DNA of 64,000 nt from Cephalopachus bancanus (Eukaryota; Chordata; Mammalia; Primates; Tarsiidae), in NCBI GenBank assembly GCA_027257055.1, contig JAPVLO010000056.1, positions 4,464,001-4,528,000 of the forward strand, read 5' to 3'. Below the pieces are notes generated by a model. It was given only the letters and a program-made list of their open reading frames with translations, was not told the origin of the DNA and did no database searches. Below, piece by piece: positions 21,861-34,330 of the stretch (its first letter is position 1; each line of letters opens with the position of its first letter). Position numbers and translations under genes: made by a program.

Positions 21861-22812
21861 TTTCAGCAACGATTGTTTTCTCTGCCCCTTTTTCTCCCTT
21901 ACACTCTGCTTCTTTCCCACCTTTCCTTTTTCTCACTTCTTCTAGGAAATCTTCTCCAAAGGCAACTCTGAGCGGTGAAGAATAGGATGGAGCTGGCTGT
22001 CAGGTTGACTTAATCTGGACTTTATCCCAGTCTGCTGCTTTCAACTATGATGACCTCCAGCAAGGCTGAGTTCCACCAGGCCGGGGACCTTGTCTTCTTC
22101 ACCTTCTTACCTCAGGTCCACCACAAGAATGTCTTCAGGTCCCCTTTACCATCTTACCTCTGCACCCCAACTGTAGAGGGGAAACACAAAAAAGAGAAGG
22201 AGAGGTGGAGAATAAAAGCAAGCCTAATCACTAAATGTGTCTGTGCTGAAATACAAATAACTTTAGTTTAAAAAGTTAATTATGTGATCTCTTTGACAAG
22301 CAGCAGAGTTCACATCAAGGGCCCATGTTTTAATAGAACATGATGATTTTTCTTGCACCGTGGAAGAACCTCAGAGGCAAGACTAGCATGTTAATCTAAA
22401 AGGAGTGCAAATTTTATCAGCAATCATTCCTGTTGAGGAAGATGACCTCAGACTCTCTTTTGTCTTCTCCATGTGCTTAGCCAGGGTGAGGGAGTCTCTT
22501 CAGGAGGGTCCCTCAGTCTCCCAGATGACTGACTCTTACTGTGTAAATAATTCTAACACTCGCCGTTATCCATGACCGGTCTGAGTCACCTATTGCACTT
22601 TATGTTCCCGGATTGGCATTGTACAACTCATCCCCAGCACTGGGTCTGACATATATACATATATACACACATAACCAATAAACCTTTGTTGAAATTTATT
22701 GAAAACACTGTTTGTTTATACCTTTGTGGTAGATTGCAGCATTGATTCCAACTCTTCAACCCAACCTACCCCATCTTTGCCATGGCTAAGACCTCTCCAG
22801 GCCCCTGCTCCC
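21861..22812. other. Unassigned, low-repeat sequence
   Basis: I see no gene. The frame at 22,047-22,271 has 74 codons and no recognisable domain. The stretch 22,270-22,600 is free of obvious repeats. Confidence 0.5.
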
Positions 22813-22814
22813 CA

Positions 22815-22829
22815 CCACACACACACACA

Positions 22830-22870
<41 letters not shown>
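22815..22870 (+). repeat. (CA)n microsatellite, one interruption
   Basis: Twenty-seven or so CA units are broken by a CC near 22,836. The His/Thr and Val/Cys frames across it are translations of the repeat. Confidence 0.97.
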
Positions 22871-22871
<1 letters not shown>

Positions 22872-23800
22872 GGGGTGGGGAGGGAGAGTGATAGAGGGAG
22901 AGAGAGATTCTGATGCTGTAGGTCTCAGATGAGACCAAAAAAAAAAAAAAACTCAATTGCAAAAAAGAGCTTAACCCCCACCCCAAGAAAAACTCTTCTT
23001 CTATTTAACAATGAAGGAAAAAGGAAAGAAGGCATCGTCACTCTCTGAGTTGGTCCGATTTATTTTCCTTCTCTAAATGTGCAAAGAAGACTAGATTAAG
23101 ATAAAAGTTGGAAAGAGGCCACTGAGATAGACCCAGAAATGATAGCTCAGCTTCTAACGGTTATTCAGCTTGCATCTGATTAAGGTCTGCCCTGCAACTG
23201 AAAATTGAGTCTCATACCAGGCCCAGCTGGCCTCAGACAATCCCGGGCTGGGCCTCTCCAGGGTCCAGGGTCTGAGCTGGGGTTCTGGAGACCCTGAGCT
23301 CCTGCATTTCCCTCCCCTCCCTCCTTCCTTCCTTCTCTCCTGGCAGAGACTGTATCCTGTTGCTCTGAGCAAGGCCGAGCAAGTTATTGTGCTGGGAACG
23401 AAGACAAATGAGTCCCTTTTCTGTGGGGCTCCTGGCATCCTGTTGGAGGAAGGAAGGGACAATGCTTTGAGGGAGCTGGCTTTGCCGACCCCCTCCTGAC
23501 AGGGCTCTCCCCTCCCCTTTCCGGTGCGAGGGCTGGGGAGGTTGTCAGCCCCAAAGGCTCCACTTCCTGAGCAATCATTAGATGCACGTGTGAGGTATGT
23601 GGTTCCCCATGCCCTGGGCAGAATTCTGGCCCAACTTCAGGAAATGCAGTTCAAAGAGTCCTGGACCAGAACCCTGAAACCAGGGAAAGTCTTGGTTCCC
23701 TCTCCTCCCTGCCAGGGTGGCTACTGCTGGATCTCTTCATCTCTCAGGCCCCTCTGGTGACATTTATATAAGTGCCTTCTGCGTGCTTGAAACTGTCCTT
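22871..23800. other. Unassigned, GC-richer low-repeat block
   Basis: Between 23,150 and 23,760 the sequence is richer in GC and free of obvious transposable elements. Four overlapping short frames on both strands (for example 23,154-23,462 on the minus strand) show no recognisable domain. It is not CpG-dense enough to call a CpG island. Confidence 0.4.
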
Positions 23801-23802
23801 GC

Positions 23803-23900
23803 ATCAGAGCTTCCCACGTCTGCCTGTGCATCAAAGTCACCTGGCGGCTACACTCTTAATATGCCATGCCTGGACTCCAGGCACATAAAGCAGACATTTC
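23803..23900. mobile_element. MER5-like end fragment
   Basis: It contains AGAGCTTCCCACGTCTGCCTGTGCATCAAAGTCACCTGG, matching the first part of the MER5/Charlie pattern. Confidence 0.45.
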
Positions 23901-24004
23901 ATCCCTGGAAACGTTCTGTGGTGATTCCAGTCTCCCTGAAATAAGAGGTCTAACCCTTCTTCTCTCCTTAGCTGGTTCTTTTCTACCCTTTTTAATACAT
24001 AAGT

Positions 24005-24300
24005 GAACTATCACAGAAACCGCTGAATATTGCATGTTCGCACTCATAAGTGGGCCCTGAACACTAGTCACATTAGCAGAAGGGAGGAATTGGCAGTAGC
24101 TGGGCACTGCTAGGGAAGTGAGGGAGGAGAGAGGGAGGGGGGCATGTGACAACACTGTGGGTACCTGGTCCAATACGAGGGGGCGTGAGGGCCAGCTAGA
24201 AGCCCAAACTTTACCTGCATGCAGCTGACTTAGCAGTAAATTCTCACTTATACCCCACAATCCTATAATAAATAAATAAATTAAATGTAAAAAATAAAAT
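24005..24300 (+). mobile_element. L1 3' end fragment
   Basis: It starts at the very end of ORF2 (GCATGTTCGCACTCATAAGTGG) and has a 3' UTR with TTGGCAGTAGCTGGG and TTTACCTGCATG, related to the L1 tails at 729-1,258 and 57,600-57,833. It ends in an A-rich AATAAATAAATAAA tail. A 162-codon frame on the opposite strand (23,856-24,344) is antisense to this UTR. Confidence 0.8.
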
Positions 24301-24349
24301 AACATATATTGGTGGGTGAAAAGTTGAACGGTACATCGATACAAGAAAC

Positions 24350-24610
24350 AGTAAGGATTAGTGGTCAGCAGAATGAATTTCAGAGACCACTCCCAGCAAT
24401 CAAAACCCAGATCTACCGTTAGACATCTAACCTTGGGTAGGATTTGGAGCCATTAGGTGCATTCCTTTATTTATAAAATGATAATAATAATAATAATAAC
24501 TTCCTAGGATAGTTGTAGGATTGAGTTAACATGTTCAAAGTCTTTAAGCCAGGATTTGACAAACTGTAGGTACTATATAAGAGTTATCTATTATTGTTAT
24601 TATCCTAGAG
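24350..24610 (+). mobile_element. MIR with (ATA)n expansion
   Basis: MIR features include AAAATGATAATAATAATAATAATAAC, where the ATAAT stretch has grown into a short microsatellite (24,480-24,500), followed by GGATAGTTGTAGGATTGAGTTAAC. Confidence 0.75.
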
Positions 24611-24634
24611 GTTCACAGGTAAATCCCTCTCCTT

Positions 24635-24780
24635 CGTTGAACATACAATGAGTACTTTTTCTGGACCTAATATCAGGCCCACCACTGGTGATTTAGGAAT
24701 GAAGAAGACACATTTTCTATCCTCAAGAAGCTTTCAGTTTGGAGGGGAGTCAGACTTACAAAGAACTAACTATAATACAA
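24635..24780 (-). mobile_element. L2 3' end relic
   Basis: It reads GTTGAACATACAATGAGTAC and CTATCCTCAAGAAGCTTTCAGTTTGGAGG, the antisense L2 3' end. Confidence 0.65.
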
Positions 24781-26555
24781 CATTGTCACAGGTTGGATCC
24801 CCCCTCCAAGAAGCAGATGTTTAGCATATAGGATGTTTCCAGGGAATGCTTTGGGATGAACAGCCATGGAAGGAGGAGAAGCTGGAAGCAGGATTGGCAA
24901 AGTGAGTAGGCAATGGCTGATGCAGGCTTCAAGACAGTCTTGGCTGACCCCAACGAGAGCTCTAGAACTACAAAGACCCTTCAGAGTTGTCAATGCAATC
25001 AGGAATATAGTGAGTGCTAAGTAAATGCTCCTGTCTCTTGCATTCTCTTTCCTGTCCCCTACCCCTAATCCCTTGGGTTTGAGCCCCTAAACTGGAGATT
25101 CCCAAGGTCAAAAAGAATAGGAAAAGCCTTTAGAAATATGGTCGATTACCAAGGTCTGCACGTTTCTTCCTGGAACAGGTAGTTCTTGTAAAGAAAGTGG
25201 AATTTCATGATTAATCCTTTTCTGATCTTCTCTAGTGGTGGAGAGGCAGATTCATCAGCCTTGGGGTCAAGATTAACTGCCCTAGAAAGATGATTGGGAT
25301 AGTCAGAAACTGTTCAATTTGTTCCATACACACATGCACACGACTTTGTTTCTCTGTAAAAGATTCAATGAGAGTTGCTAGTTCAATCCGTTGGAAAAAG
25401 AATTAATATTTTGAATTTTGATGATTTTGCTTTACTGCTAGTATCGCTTAGTGGTCATCTGTATTTTCTATCAAGCAAACTAATGGCTGTTATGCTTCCT
25501 CTTCATCCCAACATGATTGCTGCTTTTATAAAGAGCAGATATCATTTTGTCTTCCTTCTTATTAAGAGATCAAGCAAGGATGTTTCCATACCAGTTCAGC
25601 TTTCTTTATTGATTTATTTAGTTGGTATCATTCAAGAAAAATCCTAGTTTTGAAAAAATGCTATTATGTGTTAAACTATGGAAAGAGTCTGCATCATTTA
25701 AACAAATCTTAGAAAAGGCTACTCTAAAATGTTTGTTTTTTAAAAGTTATACATTTGTGACACTCAAGTAAGCAGAATTATACCATCAGTTAAGTACATT
25801 TCATAGATGTCTGCAAGAAACCTGCTTTACTAAGAACAGATAAGAATAATCTTTAAATAATAATGTGATAATTGCCTTTTGCTTATTACTTATGAGTACT
25901 TATAATGTGCCAAGCCACCCAATACTAGTAGTGAGGGAGTAGTAATGGAATGAAATAGACAAAAGGTTTTTTTAGTAGCAAACCTTTCAGGAGGTTTCTA
26001 TGGCTGTTTAGAAGGAACATTGAGAAGCCGCTTAGAATGGTGGCAGGAGGGCTGAAATCCCTAAAGAGGTAAATGACTTCTAAGGAGGGTCATGTGGTTC
26101 ATGACAGTACTTAGGTTTGCTGAGCAGGATGTGCAAGTTTAAATGTAATTTGGTCAAGAAATAAGCAGTGGTAAGAGACTGAAAGGATCATGGGAGAACA
26201 AAGAGTGGAAGAATGGAGCTTTGCCTGGTAGATACATGAGCTCACTTAGGGGCAGCACAGAAAACAAATTCAGGAGAAGAATGATGTCAAAGAAGGATTC
26301 CCTGTGCATATTCTGGAATGTGTGATGTAAATCACCTCCTCTGTCTCCCTGATAAACTCTATAGCAAAATCCACCTTTGGTGGAAATAAATTTCTTCTGG
26401 AGAGTATAAAGAGGCACTGAGACCTGCATTAAAGTTGTTCTGAGGCAAGGGTGTAATGGAAGGTGTGAACTGCCCATACTTGAGAAATAATATTTAAAAT
26501 AAAAACAGTAACAATAGCAGTTTTATTGCTGCACACTTGTGAAAGTTAGGCTCAT
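24781..26555. other. Unassigned, low-repeat sequence
   Basis: No gene is recognised. The frames at 25,375-25,647 (90 codons, +) and 26,154-26,477 (107 codons, -) lack known motifs. Confidence 0.5.
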
Positions 26556-26559
26556 TGTG

Positions 26560-26720
26560 GATCTTGTCTTAGTTAATTCTTAGTGCTGTTTCTTAGTTCA
26601 GTGGATTATCCTCCATGATGTAAGTGAGAAAACTGTAGCTCGGAGAGGTTAGGCAAGGGAACATGCCAGAGGATATTCAGTGGCATATGGACAAACTGGG
26701 CTGAGAACGGGGTTTGTCTC
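26560..26720 (-). mobile_element. MIR fragment
   Basis: The degraded antisense core GTGAGAAAACTGTAGCTCGGAGAGGTTAGGCAAGGG is visible. Confidence 0.65.
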
Positions 26721-27009
26721 ACCTTAAAGTCATCCTCCCCCATTCATTTCTGTGCTTCTTCAAGGGCAGAGGTGAGAGGCTGGCATCTAGACCAAATAGT
26801 AGCTTTTCTAAGATACACCTGCTGTGTGGAATAGTCAAGGTGTTTGATAATTTTCATCCCTGACTCCCTGCTCCCTGGTGTCCCAAGAAAGCCTATCGAT
26901 TTCTAGGAACCTTCCTTATAGACTCTTGGGAGGATTAAATAAGTTCATACATTGGGGAAAAAAAAAAAAAAGCTTAAAACCAATGCCTGCTATTGGAAGT
27001 GCCCAAGAA

Positions 27010-27200
27010 GTTTTATATTTTATTACTAAGAATTTCACAGGTATATTCTCATTTAATTCTCACAAGCCTATGAATTAGAAACCATTATCCCCATTTTAGA
27101 GAGATTAAAACCATGGCTCTGTAAGATTGAGTAATTTGCCTAGGTTCACACAGTCAGTTATAGAGCATAGATTCAGCTCCAAGTTGATGGATTCTGAACT
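27010..27200 (-). mobile_element. MIR fragment
   Basis: It contains TTATCCCCATTTTAGAGAG, TAATTTGCCTAGGTTCACACAGTCAG and AGATTCAGCTCCAAG. Confidence 0.75.
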
Positions 27201-27835
27201 TATTGTCACCGTATCTACTGTCTCCAACTCCTTCTCTCTGACTCTAGCTTCCAAAGTTTCTAGAGCTGGGAAACAACAAGCACCAGGCTGACTTGAACTC
27301 TGAAGTCCACTTGTGATTCAAGCATGCTTGCTGAATGAATGCACAGGCTGTGGACTTCTAGAATCTACTTCACTCTGTCTTCCAAGGAGCCAGGGTAGAA
27401 GTTGGCAAGTCAGGCTCCTATAACAGCCTGTCTTCTGGCATGGATGTGAGCACGCAATGTTTAGTCTATTGTTTGTTTCCAGCAAGTCTGGATTTCACGT
27501 CTTTATACTGGAGGATTATGACTTAGGAATCCAGAACAAATGGCTTTTCCAAAGCACGCCTGGTCACATCTTCTGTGTTTATTCATGCTAAGATGTTTTA
27601 TCATGTTATGTATCTCAACGGATGCAACTAAAAATGTCTATTGTCATGACATCTGAGTTCAAGTGTCAGGCAACTTGGAGGTGCTGTGTGCATAGGCATG
27701 TGAATCACATTCTGACCCCCAAAAAATGTGTTTTGGAATTCAGGGCCTTTTGCAATGGCTATATTGATCATTGACTCTTTACTGTAGTTACAGCTGTTCT
27801 ACATTTTGGCAAGGGCATTTTGTGATATGTGGCAA
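27201..27835. other. Unassigned, low-repeat sequence
   Basis: I see nothing that supports a gene or a named repeat. Confidence 0.5.
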
Positions 27836-27839
27836 TGGA

Positions 27840-28065
27840 ATCTGGAATCTTGTCATTGACTCTAGGGAGATGAATTCCACCTCCTTCACTTACTAGATGT
27901 GTGACCTGAGACAACCTAATGTCTCAAGGCCTCAATATCTTCATCAATAAAAAGAAAATGATAATAATAGTAGTAGTGTTCTCCATAAGGCTATTGTGAG
28001 GCTTAATGAGTGAGTGCATGTAAAATACTTAGGCACATGATAATAACCCAATAATGATTATTTAT
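27840..28065 (+). mobile_element. MIR
   Basis: The series is CACTTACTAGATGTGTGACC, CCTCAATATCTTCATCAATAAAAAG, ATAAGGCTATTGTGAGGCTTAATGAG. A second short MIR tail lies at about 28,090-28,170. Confidence 0.85.
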
Positions 28066-28239
28066 TATTAGGACCCAATGACCCGTGATTCTCCTGAGGA
28101 TTTAATAATTTTGGTTAAAGCAGTTAATATAATGCTTGGCATAGAATAATTACTCAATAAGTGTTTGTTATCAATAGCTTGATGTTGTTGATGATGTTGT
28201 CATTATTCAACCAGGAGTAATCTACCTTCGATACGCTCA

Positions 28240-29850
28240 TTCGTTCATTTCGCAAACTTGAAGTGCCTTCTGTGTGTCAGGCTTTGCTCTGGATACTGGG
28301 AGGAGTCAGGCACCATCCCTGGTGTCAGGAAGTTCACAAAACCATGGAGGAGAAGACCAATAAGAGAGAAAGGTTTTGGCTGCTTTGTCAGAATGGGAGG
28401 ATGTACTGAAGTCAGTCAGGAAGGGAGACTGGTGGAAGCGGCAACTTCTGCATCAGGAAGACAAGGCAGGAAAAGCTCCACTGAAGACAGCACTGAGCCG
28501 AGGTTGAAGGAAGTATACACATGTTTACTGGAGATGGTGTGAGAGGGTCGCTTCAGGTAGGCAGCCTGGAGACCGTGAAGCCACAAGTGTTGAATTGGAC
28601 AAACTATAGAGGGTCAAGACTGATTTGTAGAGAGGGACAAAAACATAAAGGAGTCTAGTGAGAGAAGAACTGGATAAAGCACTTAAGATCCAAGGGTAGA
28701 GGGCCCTCTATGTACAGCAAGGACTCGGGCTTCACCTCACTAGAAGTGGAGAGACATTGCTTACATTTAAGCTCCCATGTGAGATGATGGTCTCTACACC
28801 CTGGAGAATGGGTAGAGCATGGGTCATCGGTATCCAGATGGGGAGACCAATCCAGACACATTGATCTATGTAAGAGTTGATGGGGACCAGGGCTAAGGAA
28901 GACAGAGCATGAAGGTAAAAGAAGGAATTCATTTCCTAAGCCTTGGTAACTGCTTGGATGCAGGTGTGAGACTCAGGCAAACAAGTGCATATTCATATCA
29001 TCCCGAAGATTAGGAACACAGGAAGGCAAAGAAGCAAGTCTCAGTTAACCATGATGAGTTATAACTGGGGAATAGCAGGATATGATTTCCAGGGGACAAC
29101 CACTAGGCAGAGATGTCCAATAGCATCCTGGAGCTCTAGAGTATCTAGGCCACAGATAAGTTGGTTGTCATCAACATGTAGGTCACTAGAAGCTAAAAGT
29201 AGCTGAGGTTTCTCAGGAGAGGTATGTGAAGTGAAGCAGAGACCTGTAGAAAAAACTTTACTGAACCCTGATATTTACTGCGCTGACTGTATAGCAGTGC
29301 CCACAAAGTAGATGAATGAGAAAGGATCAAGAGTGCGATGGCGTGAAAAGACGGCATTATGACCCAACTAAGGCCATAGTCTTGAGCATCAGACAAGAGT
29401 GGATTTGAGTCCAGGCTCTTCCATTTATAAACTCTGTGGAGCCTGAGCAACTTAGTTAACCTCTGAGCCTCTGTTTTCTCTTCAGTAAATTGGGATATTG
29501 ATAGAATCTAGCTTATAAGATTGTTGTGAGGATCGAGTGAGATGACACAAGGTTTAAAGGGACATGCCCTGCATTTACTAAGTACTTGGTAAATGTTGGA
29601 GAATCAGAAGAAAGTGTCACAGAAACCCAGAGGAAGGATAGTTTTGAGAAAGGGCCCATCAGTACTATAGATGCCACAGACAAGTTAACTGAGATGAGGC
29701 CTTAAAAGTGACCAATAAATCTGGCAGTTGGAAGGCCAGTTGGGGATTTTGGAGAGGACAGTTTCAGTGAAGTCACAGGCATGGAAACCTGATGCAGTGA
29801 GTTCCAGGAGTAGGAAAAGGCATCTCAATGAGACCTAGTCCCTCTTGTAG
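28240..29850 (-). mobile_element. L2 relic (includes reverse-transcriptase region), split by MIR
   Basis: It opens with the antisense L2 3' end (TTCGTTCATTTCGCAAACTTG, GTGTGTCAGGCTTTGCTCTGG). The block near 29,110-29,180 (GATGTCCAATAGCATCC, GTTGTCATCAACATGTAG) matches the antisense of the region that encodes the L2 reverse transcriptase. The last part (AACTGAGATGAGG, GGACAGTTTCAGTGAAGTCACAGG) also fits. No open frame survives. Confidence 0.6.
29380..29610 (+). mobile_element. MIR inside the L2 relic
   Basis: It has GGATTTGAGTCCAGGCTCTTCC, CTTAGTTAACCTCTGAGCCTCTG and AAGATTGTTGTGAGGATCGAGTG. Confidence 0.88.
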
Positions 29851-29929
29851 CTTTATTATTAGACATGAGGTAAGTGGAATAGATGCTCCACCTTGATGGG
29901 AATCACTCCAACCCTGAATGACGGCAGAT

Positions 29930-30120
29930 CACCCCACCAGCCTCCAGCCTAAGTGCCTGCCCCCACCTTCCATAGTTCCTCCCCATGTTGTAACCCATCA
30001 CGTTCTGGGCCACCTGTCTAGTGCCTCTCTCCCTGCTAGAATGTAAGCACCACGAGAGCAGAAGCTGCATGTGCCTTATTCCTTCTGTCTCTTGAGCAGC
30101 CCAACAGAGGGCAAGGTATA
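29930..30120 (+). mobile_element. L2 3' end relic
   Basis: It contains CTAGAATGTAAGCACCACGAGAGCAGAAGC, a standard sense L2 3'-end motif. Confidence 0.65.
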
Positions 30121-30189
30121 GATCTATATGCTGGGACTCAGATATGGACCAGATAATCAAGTCCTTGCTCTTGTAGATAGTTATTTTAT

Positions 30190-30475
30190 TTTATTTTATT
30201 TTATTAGTTGGAGTCTCACTCCATCGCCCAGACTGGAGTGCAGTGGCATGCTCACGGCCACCGAAACCTTGACCTGCTGGGCGCCGGCGATCCTTCTGCC
30301 TCAGCCTTCCAAGTAGCTGGAAAGGTGTGCACTACCATGCCCAGCTTATTTTTTTAGTTATTGTAGAGACTAGGTCCCACCAAGTTGCCCAGGCTGGTCT
30401 CGATCCCCTAGGCTTAGGCAATCCTTGGCCTCCCAAAGTGCTAGGATTATAGGCTTGAGCCACTGTACCTGGCCA
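30190..30475 (-). mobile_element. Alu, lineage-specific type
   Basis: The antisense Alu has a (TTTTA)n tail at 30,181-30,205. Target-site copies are ATAGTTATTTTAT (30,177-30,189) and ATAGTTAATTTTAT from 30,476, so it landed at the start of the next repeat. Confidence 0.93.
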
Positions 30476-30945
30476 ATAGTTAATTTTATGAGTCAACTTG
30501 ATGGGACTATGGGATGCCCAGGTTACACATTATTTCGGACATACCTGTGAGGGTGTTTCTGGATGAGGTTAGGTTTGAATCAGTGAACCTAGGAAAGTAG
30601 ATGATCCTCTCCAATGGGGGTGGGTATCATCTCACCCACTGAGGGCCTGAATAGAGCAAAAGGAAGGGGGGGAGAGTTAACCCCCTTTTTTGTGTCTCAC
30701 TGTTTGATCTGGGACATCTTGTCTCATTTTCTCCTGTCCTCAGACTAGGATTTACACTGTTGATTCTTCTGATCCTCAGGCCTTTGGACTTTGACTGAAT
30801 TATGCCACCAGCCGCCCCTGGTCTCCAGTTTGACAGTGGCAGATTGTGAGGCTTTTCAGCCTCCATAATCACGTGAGCCAACACCTCATAATATCTTCTT
30901 TCGGATATGTTCTGGTTTTATGGAGGACCCTGACTCATAGAACAT
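30476..30945 (+). mobile_element. Old LTR-like interspersed repeat
   Basis: It carries a well-known mammalian repeat pattern: GTTAATTTTATGAGTCAACTTGATGGG, GTGAGGGTGTTTCTGGATGAG, GGCCTGAATAGAGCAAAAGG, CAGCCTCCATAATCACGTGAGCCAA and GGACCCTGACTC. I do not recall its name with certainty. The frame at 30,627-30,884 (-) is incidental. Confidence 0.7.
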
Positions 30946-31059
30946 CTGGGTGCAGGACACAGGCAAGGAGAAAGAGAGTTCTAGCTAGTGATATTGGTTG
31001 TGAAGGAAACCTAAGGATGGAATGGGCTAGAGAGGGGGCTGGGAGGTGAAGGATGGCAT

Positions 31060-31310
31060 TAAATATAGTGGGCAAGAAAGGGCTTGATGAGGCGAATGCG
31101 TTTTAGCTGAGAGAGGCAGCCATGCAAGTGTTTGGAGGGAAGGCGTTTCATACCCCGAGACCAACAGGCCCAAATGTCCCGTGTAGGAAAAAATGTAGTC
31201 TATTTGAGGAGAATAAGGAAGGTCTGTGAGGCCAGAGAGTAGAGGGAGAAGGGGAGAGAAGTAGGAGACAAGCCCGGAGGCGGAGCAAGGCCTCATCTCC
31301 CGTCATGAGC
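31060..31310 (-). mobile_element. Possible L2 relic
   Basis: The purine-rich stretch, with AGAAAGGGCTTGATGAGG and GAATAAGGAAGGTCTG, resembles the antisense body of L2, but it is much diverged. Confidence 0.35.
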
Positions 31311-31712
31311 TTCCGATTTCCTCACGCTGGTAATATATTGAAGGCCACTGATAAACAGACTGAACTGACTCCACAGAGGTGACATCAATTGTCACCTCTA
31401 GCAGTGGACAGTCTTCTCGGTTCCCTGCTGATAGGCACAGAAGTCACATCCCTGGCCATTCACAGGTTTTTTGGCATTAAGGGCCCAGGGCATGTGACAA
31501 GAGGTAAACGTTACTTTGAAGATCTTTGTTCCACTCTATGAACGAAAAAGGAAGAGACTTTTTCACAAACTTTTTACTTGGGAAAGTTTCAAAGCTACAG
31601 AAAAGTTGCACGAATAGTACTACCAGCATATGCTCTTCAAGCCTTCAAGCAGCCCCACCAAGTGTTCACATTTGGCAACATTTGCACACACTCTCTCTTT
31701 CTCAATATCTCT

Positions 31713-31717
<5 letters not shown>

Positions 31718-31767
<50 letters not shown>
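31718..31767 (+). repeat. (TG)25 microsatellite
   Basis: This is fifty bases of perfect TG within the L1M 3' UTR. The Val/Cys-rich frames across it are translations of the repeat. Confidence 0.98.
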
Positions 31768-31769
<2 letters not shown>

Positions 31770-32038
31770 TTATTTCAATTTTTTGCTGAGTCATTTACAT
31801 ATTAGTTGCAGAATTCATAATATTAATATTTTGCCCTCAAATACTTCAGTTTAGATCTTCCAAGAACAACAACAAAAAATTCTCCTATATAACCACAATT
31901 TCATACTCAAGAAAATTATATTGATGCAATACTGTAATCTAATATACAGTCCATATTCATACTCAAATTTCCCCAATTGTCTCCAAATTATCCTTTACGG
32001 CTGTTTACGCAGAATATGGATCACATATTTTAACAATC

Positions 32039-32332
32039 TTTTTTTTTTTTAAGTCAATCTCACTCTGTCACCCAGGCTGGAGTGCAGTGGCATGCTCAAG
32101 GCCACCGCAGCCTTGACCTTCTGCACTCAGGTGATCCTTCTGCCTCAGCCTTCCAAGTAGCTGGAATTACAGGCATGTACCACCATGCCCAGCTAATTAT
32201 TTTTTAAATTTATTGTGGAGATGAGGTCTCGCCATGTTGCCCAGGCTGGTCTCAAACCTGTGGTCTCAGGCAATCCTCTTGTCTCCGCCTCCCAGAGTGC
32301 TGGGATTACAGGTGTGAGCCACCACACCTGGC
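32039..32332 (-). mobile_element. Alu
   Basis: It is a full-length antisense dimer running from a T tail to CCACACCTGGC, inserted in the L1M 3' UTR. Confidence 0.94.
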
Positions 32333-32870
32333 TAATCATGTTTTTTTAATCTTCTTTCATCTAAAATAATTTCTCGGTTGTTTCTTTCTTTCTTTTTTTC
32401 TTTTTGTCTTTCATGACAGTAAAATATTGGAAGAGTCTCCGACAATTGCTATGCAGAATGTCCTTCAGTATGGATTCATCTGATTATTTCCTCTTGATTA
32501 GATTTGGTTTACTCCATTTTTGACGTGAGTACTACACAGGTGACAGTGAATCCTTCCCAGTGTCCCTGAGCAGGGGCATAGGAGGCACTATCATTGGTAA
32601 TATAATCTTTGATCACCTGTTTAAGCAATGTTCACTGGCTTGCTCCATTGTGGAGGTAGTTATACCTTCGCAGTTGAGAAGTAATCTGTGGAGTGATACT
32701 TGGAGACCATGTGAATATAATGTTTCTCAGCATCTTTTAATGTTTTCAGCATCCATTGATGATTCTTGCTTGAATCCAGTATGGCAGTGGTTATAAAATG
32801 CTGAATTTCTATGTCTAGTTTTCCTGTTACATTTCTTTATTAATATTCTTTAGTAAGAAAAGAATTTCCT

Positions 32871-34220
32871 TGCCAGTCACCCCCAGGACATACATAACCA
32901 CTCTGGTGCTCTTGGTGCTTGGGTTACACTAGTCAAGATTCAAGTTCCATTCAAATTCAAAGTCCAGTTAGTACAACTTAGGAAAAGGTGATACAACTTA
33001 ACTGGCAGTTCTTCTGAGCCTGAAAGAAGTAGTCATTCCTCAGAGAAAACATGGGGTGCAATTAATACATTCAGGAGAAATTGAAGCCAGGCAGGCCAGC
33101 CAGGCAGGACTTCTTCCCGTTGCTGTGTAAAACATCCTAGTCCCTAAATAGAAGTCGTTTTTAAAAGAAAGGGGGGAAAAATTTTACGTCAAAATTTAGA
33201 TACCTATCCAGCCATGGCTTGGTGTTCCTGTCATCCCAGACTCCTTCAATCCTATGCTTCATTCGGTGTGGCCTTCACTCCGAAAATTACCTCTTGGTCC
33301 CTGATAGGTTCTCTAGCTCAAGTTTTCACCCATAAATTCCAACCAAAGTGGGGGGAAAAAAAGAGAGAAAGGAAGTCACGCCTCTGCACTTTAAGAACAT
33401 TTTCTGGAAGTTAGGCATACCATTTCTGCTGACCTCTCACTGGGCAGTACTGATCCATCTGGCTATCCCTAACTACAATGAAAATTGAGACAGTTGTTCA
33501 CTCAGCTAAAAACTGAGGGTTCTATTACTACAGGAAGCTCATTTTTAAGGGAAAAATTAAAATAAAGTAAAATTAAACAACCTGGAAAATCACAGAGACA
33601 GTAAATTAATAGGTCTGTGTAGTTCCCAAAAAACACCGAGCTAGATTTTGTCTCATTCAATCCAAATCCTGAATCTAAATATCAGTATAGTTTTGTTAAA
33701 TCACCTTATTTATATAGATGGAGTCGTAGCCTCATGATAAAATGACTCTGAGATATCAAGTCTTTCTTAGAAGTGTGCTATTCATTTCAGGCTAATGTTC
33801 TCTACACAATCAGCATGGACAGCTGCAACCCTAATACATCCATGGCAGTGACAAGAGATGCAGATGGAAAGTAGAATGACAGTGGGTGTGTGTTGGAAAG
33901 CACCCCAGCCTGGGAGCCTGGATACCAAGTTTCCAGGCCCAGCTCAGTCGCTCATTAATTGTGTGATCCTGGTTAGATCACGACCCCCTGTTCCTCAGGT
34001 CCCTCCTCCATGTGTCCCCTCCAGCTCTGATTCTCTCATTTAGGCAATATCTGCTTGACTAATGAATCAAACTGGGATCTGGATTACCAGAATATTTAAA
34101 GCCTTCATTTCTCTATGCTGTACAATTCTAGAATCTATTGCATCCAGGGCCTGGCTTGCTTATCGGGTTTACATTTTATTTTTATAAAATCTCCTATGAT
34201 TAATGGGAAATGTTCATTAA
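32871..34220. other. Unassigned sequence with a possible MIR
   Basis: No gene is supported. A weak MIR-like stretch (GGATACCAAGTTTCCAGGCCC...GTGTGATCCTGG) lies at about 33,890-33,990. The frame at 33,214-33,414 has no recognisable domain. Confidence 0.45.
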
Positions 34221-34223
34221 CCA

Positions 34224-34330
34224 GAAACTCTATGCGAGCAGGCATCATGTTTGATTTTCTCACTGTTATATCTGCAGTACCTGGGCACAGCCCCAATCCA
34301 TGATAAGCTCCATAATATCAACTGACTTAT
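34224..34330 (+). mobile_element. L2 3' end relic
   Basis: It reads GCGAGCAGGCATCATGTTTG, then GCAGTACCTGGGCACAGCCC, fitting the L2 3' end. Confidence 0.55.

Larger units (their letters stand above)
31555..32870. mobile_element. Old L1 (L1M-class) 3' UTR, split by microsatellite and Alu
   Basis: It shows a familiar L1M 3' UTR series: CACATTTGGCAACATTTGC, ATATACAGTCCATATTC, CCCCAATTGTCTCC, TGTCTTTCATGACAGT, TTAGATTTGGTTTACTC and GCATCCATTGATGATTCTTG. A (TG)n tract and an Alu interrupt it. Confidence 0.7.

Noticed and set aside
23150..23760. Possible CpG-island promoter
   Set aside because: The block is GC-richer but CpG pairs are sparse, and no exon follows.
23856..24344. 162-codon minus-strand open frame
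   Set aside because: Much of it is antisense to an L1 3' UTR, and the rest shows no known domain.
31526..31854. Cys/Val-repeat frames
   Set aside because: All three are the (TG)n tract read in different frames.
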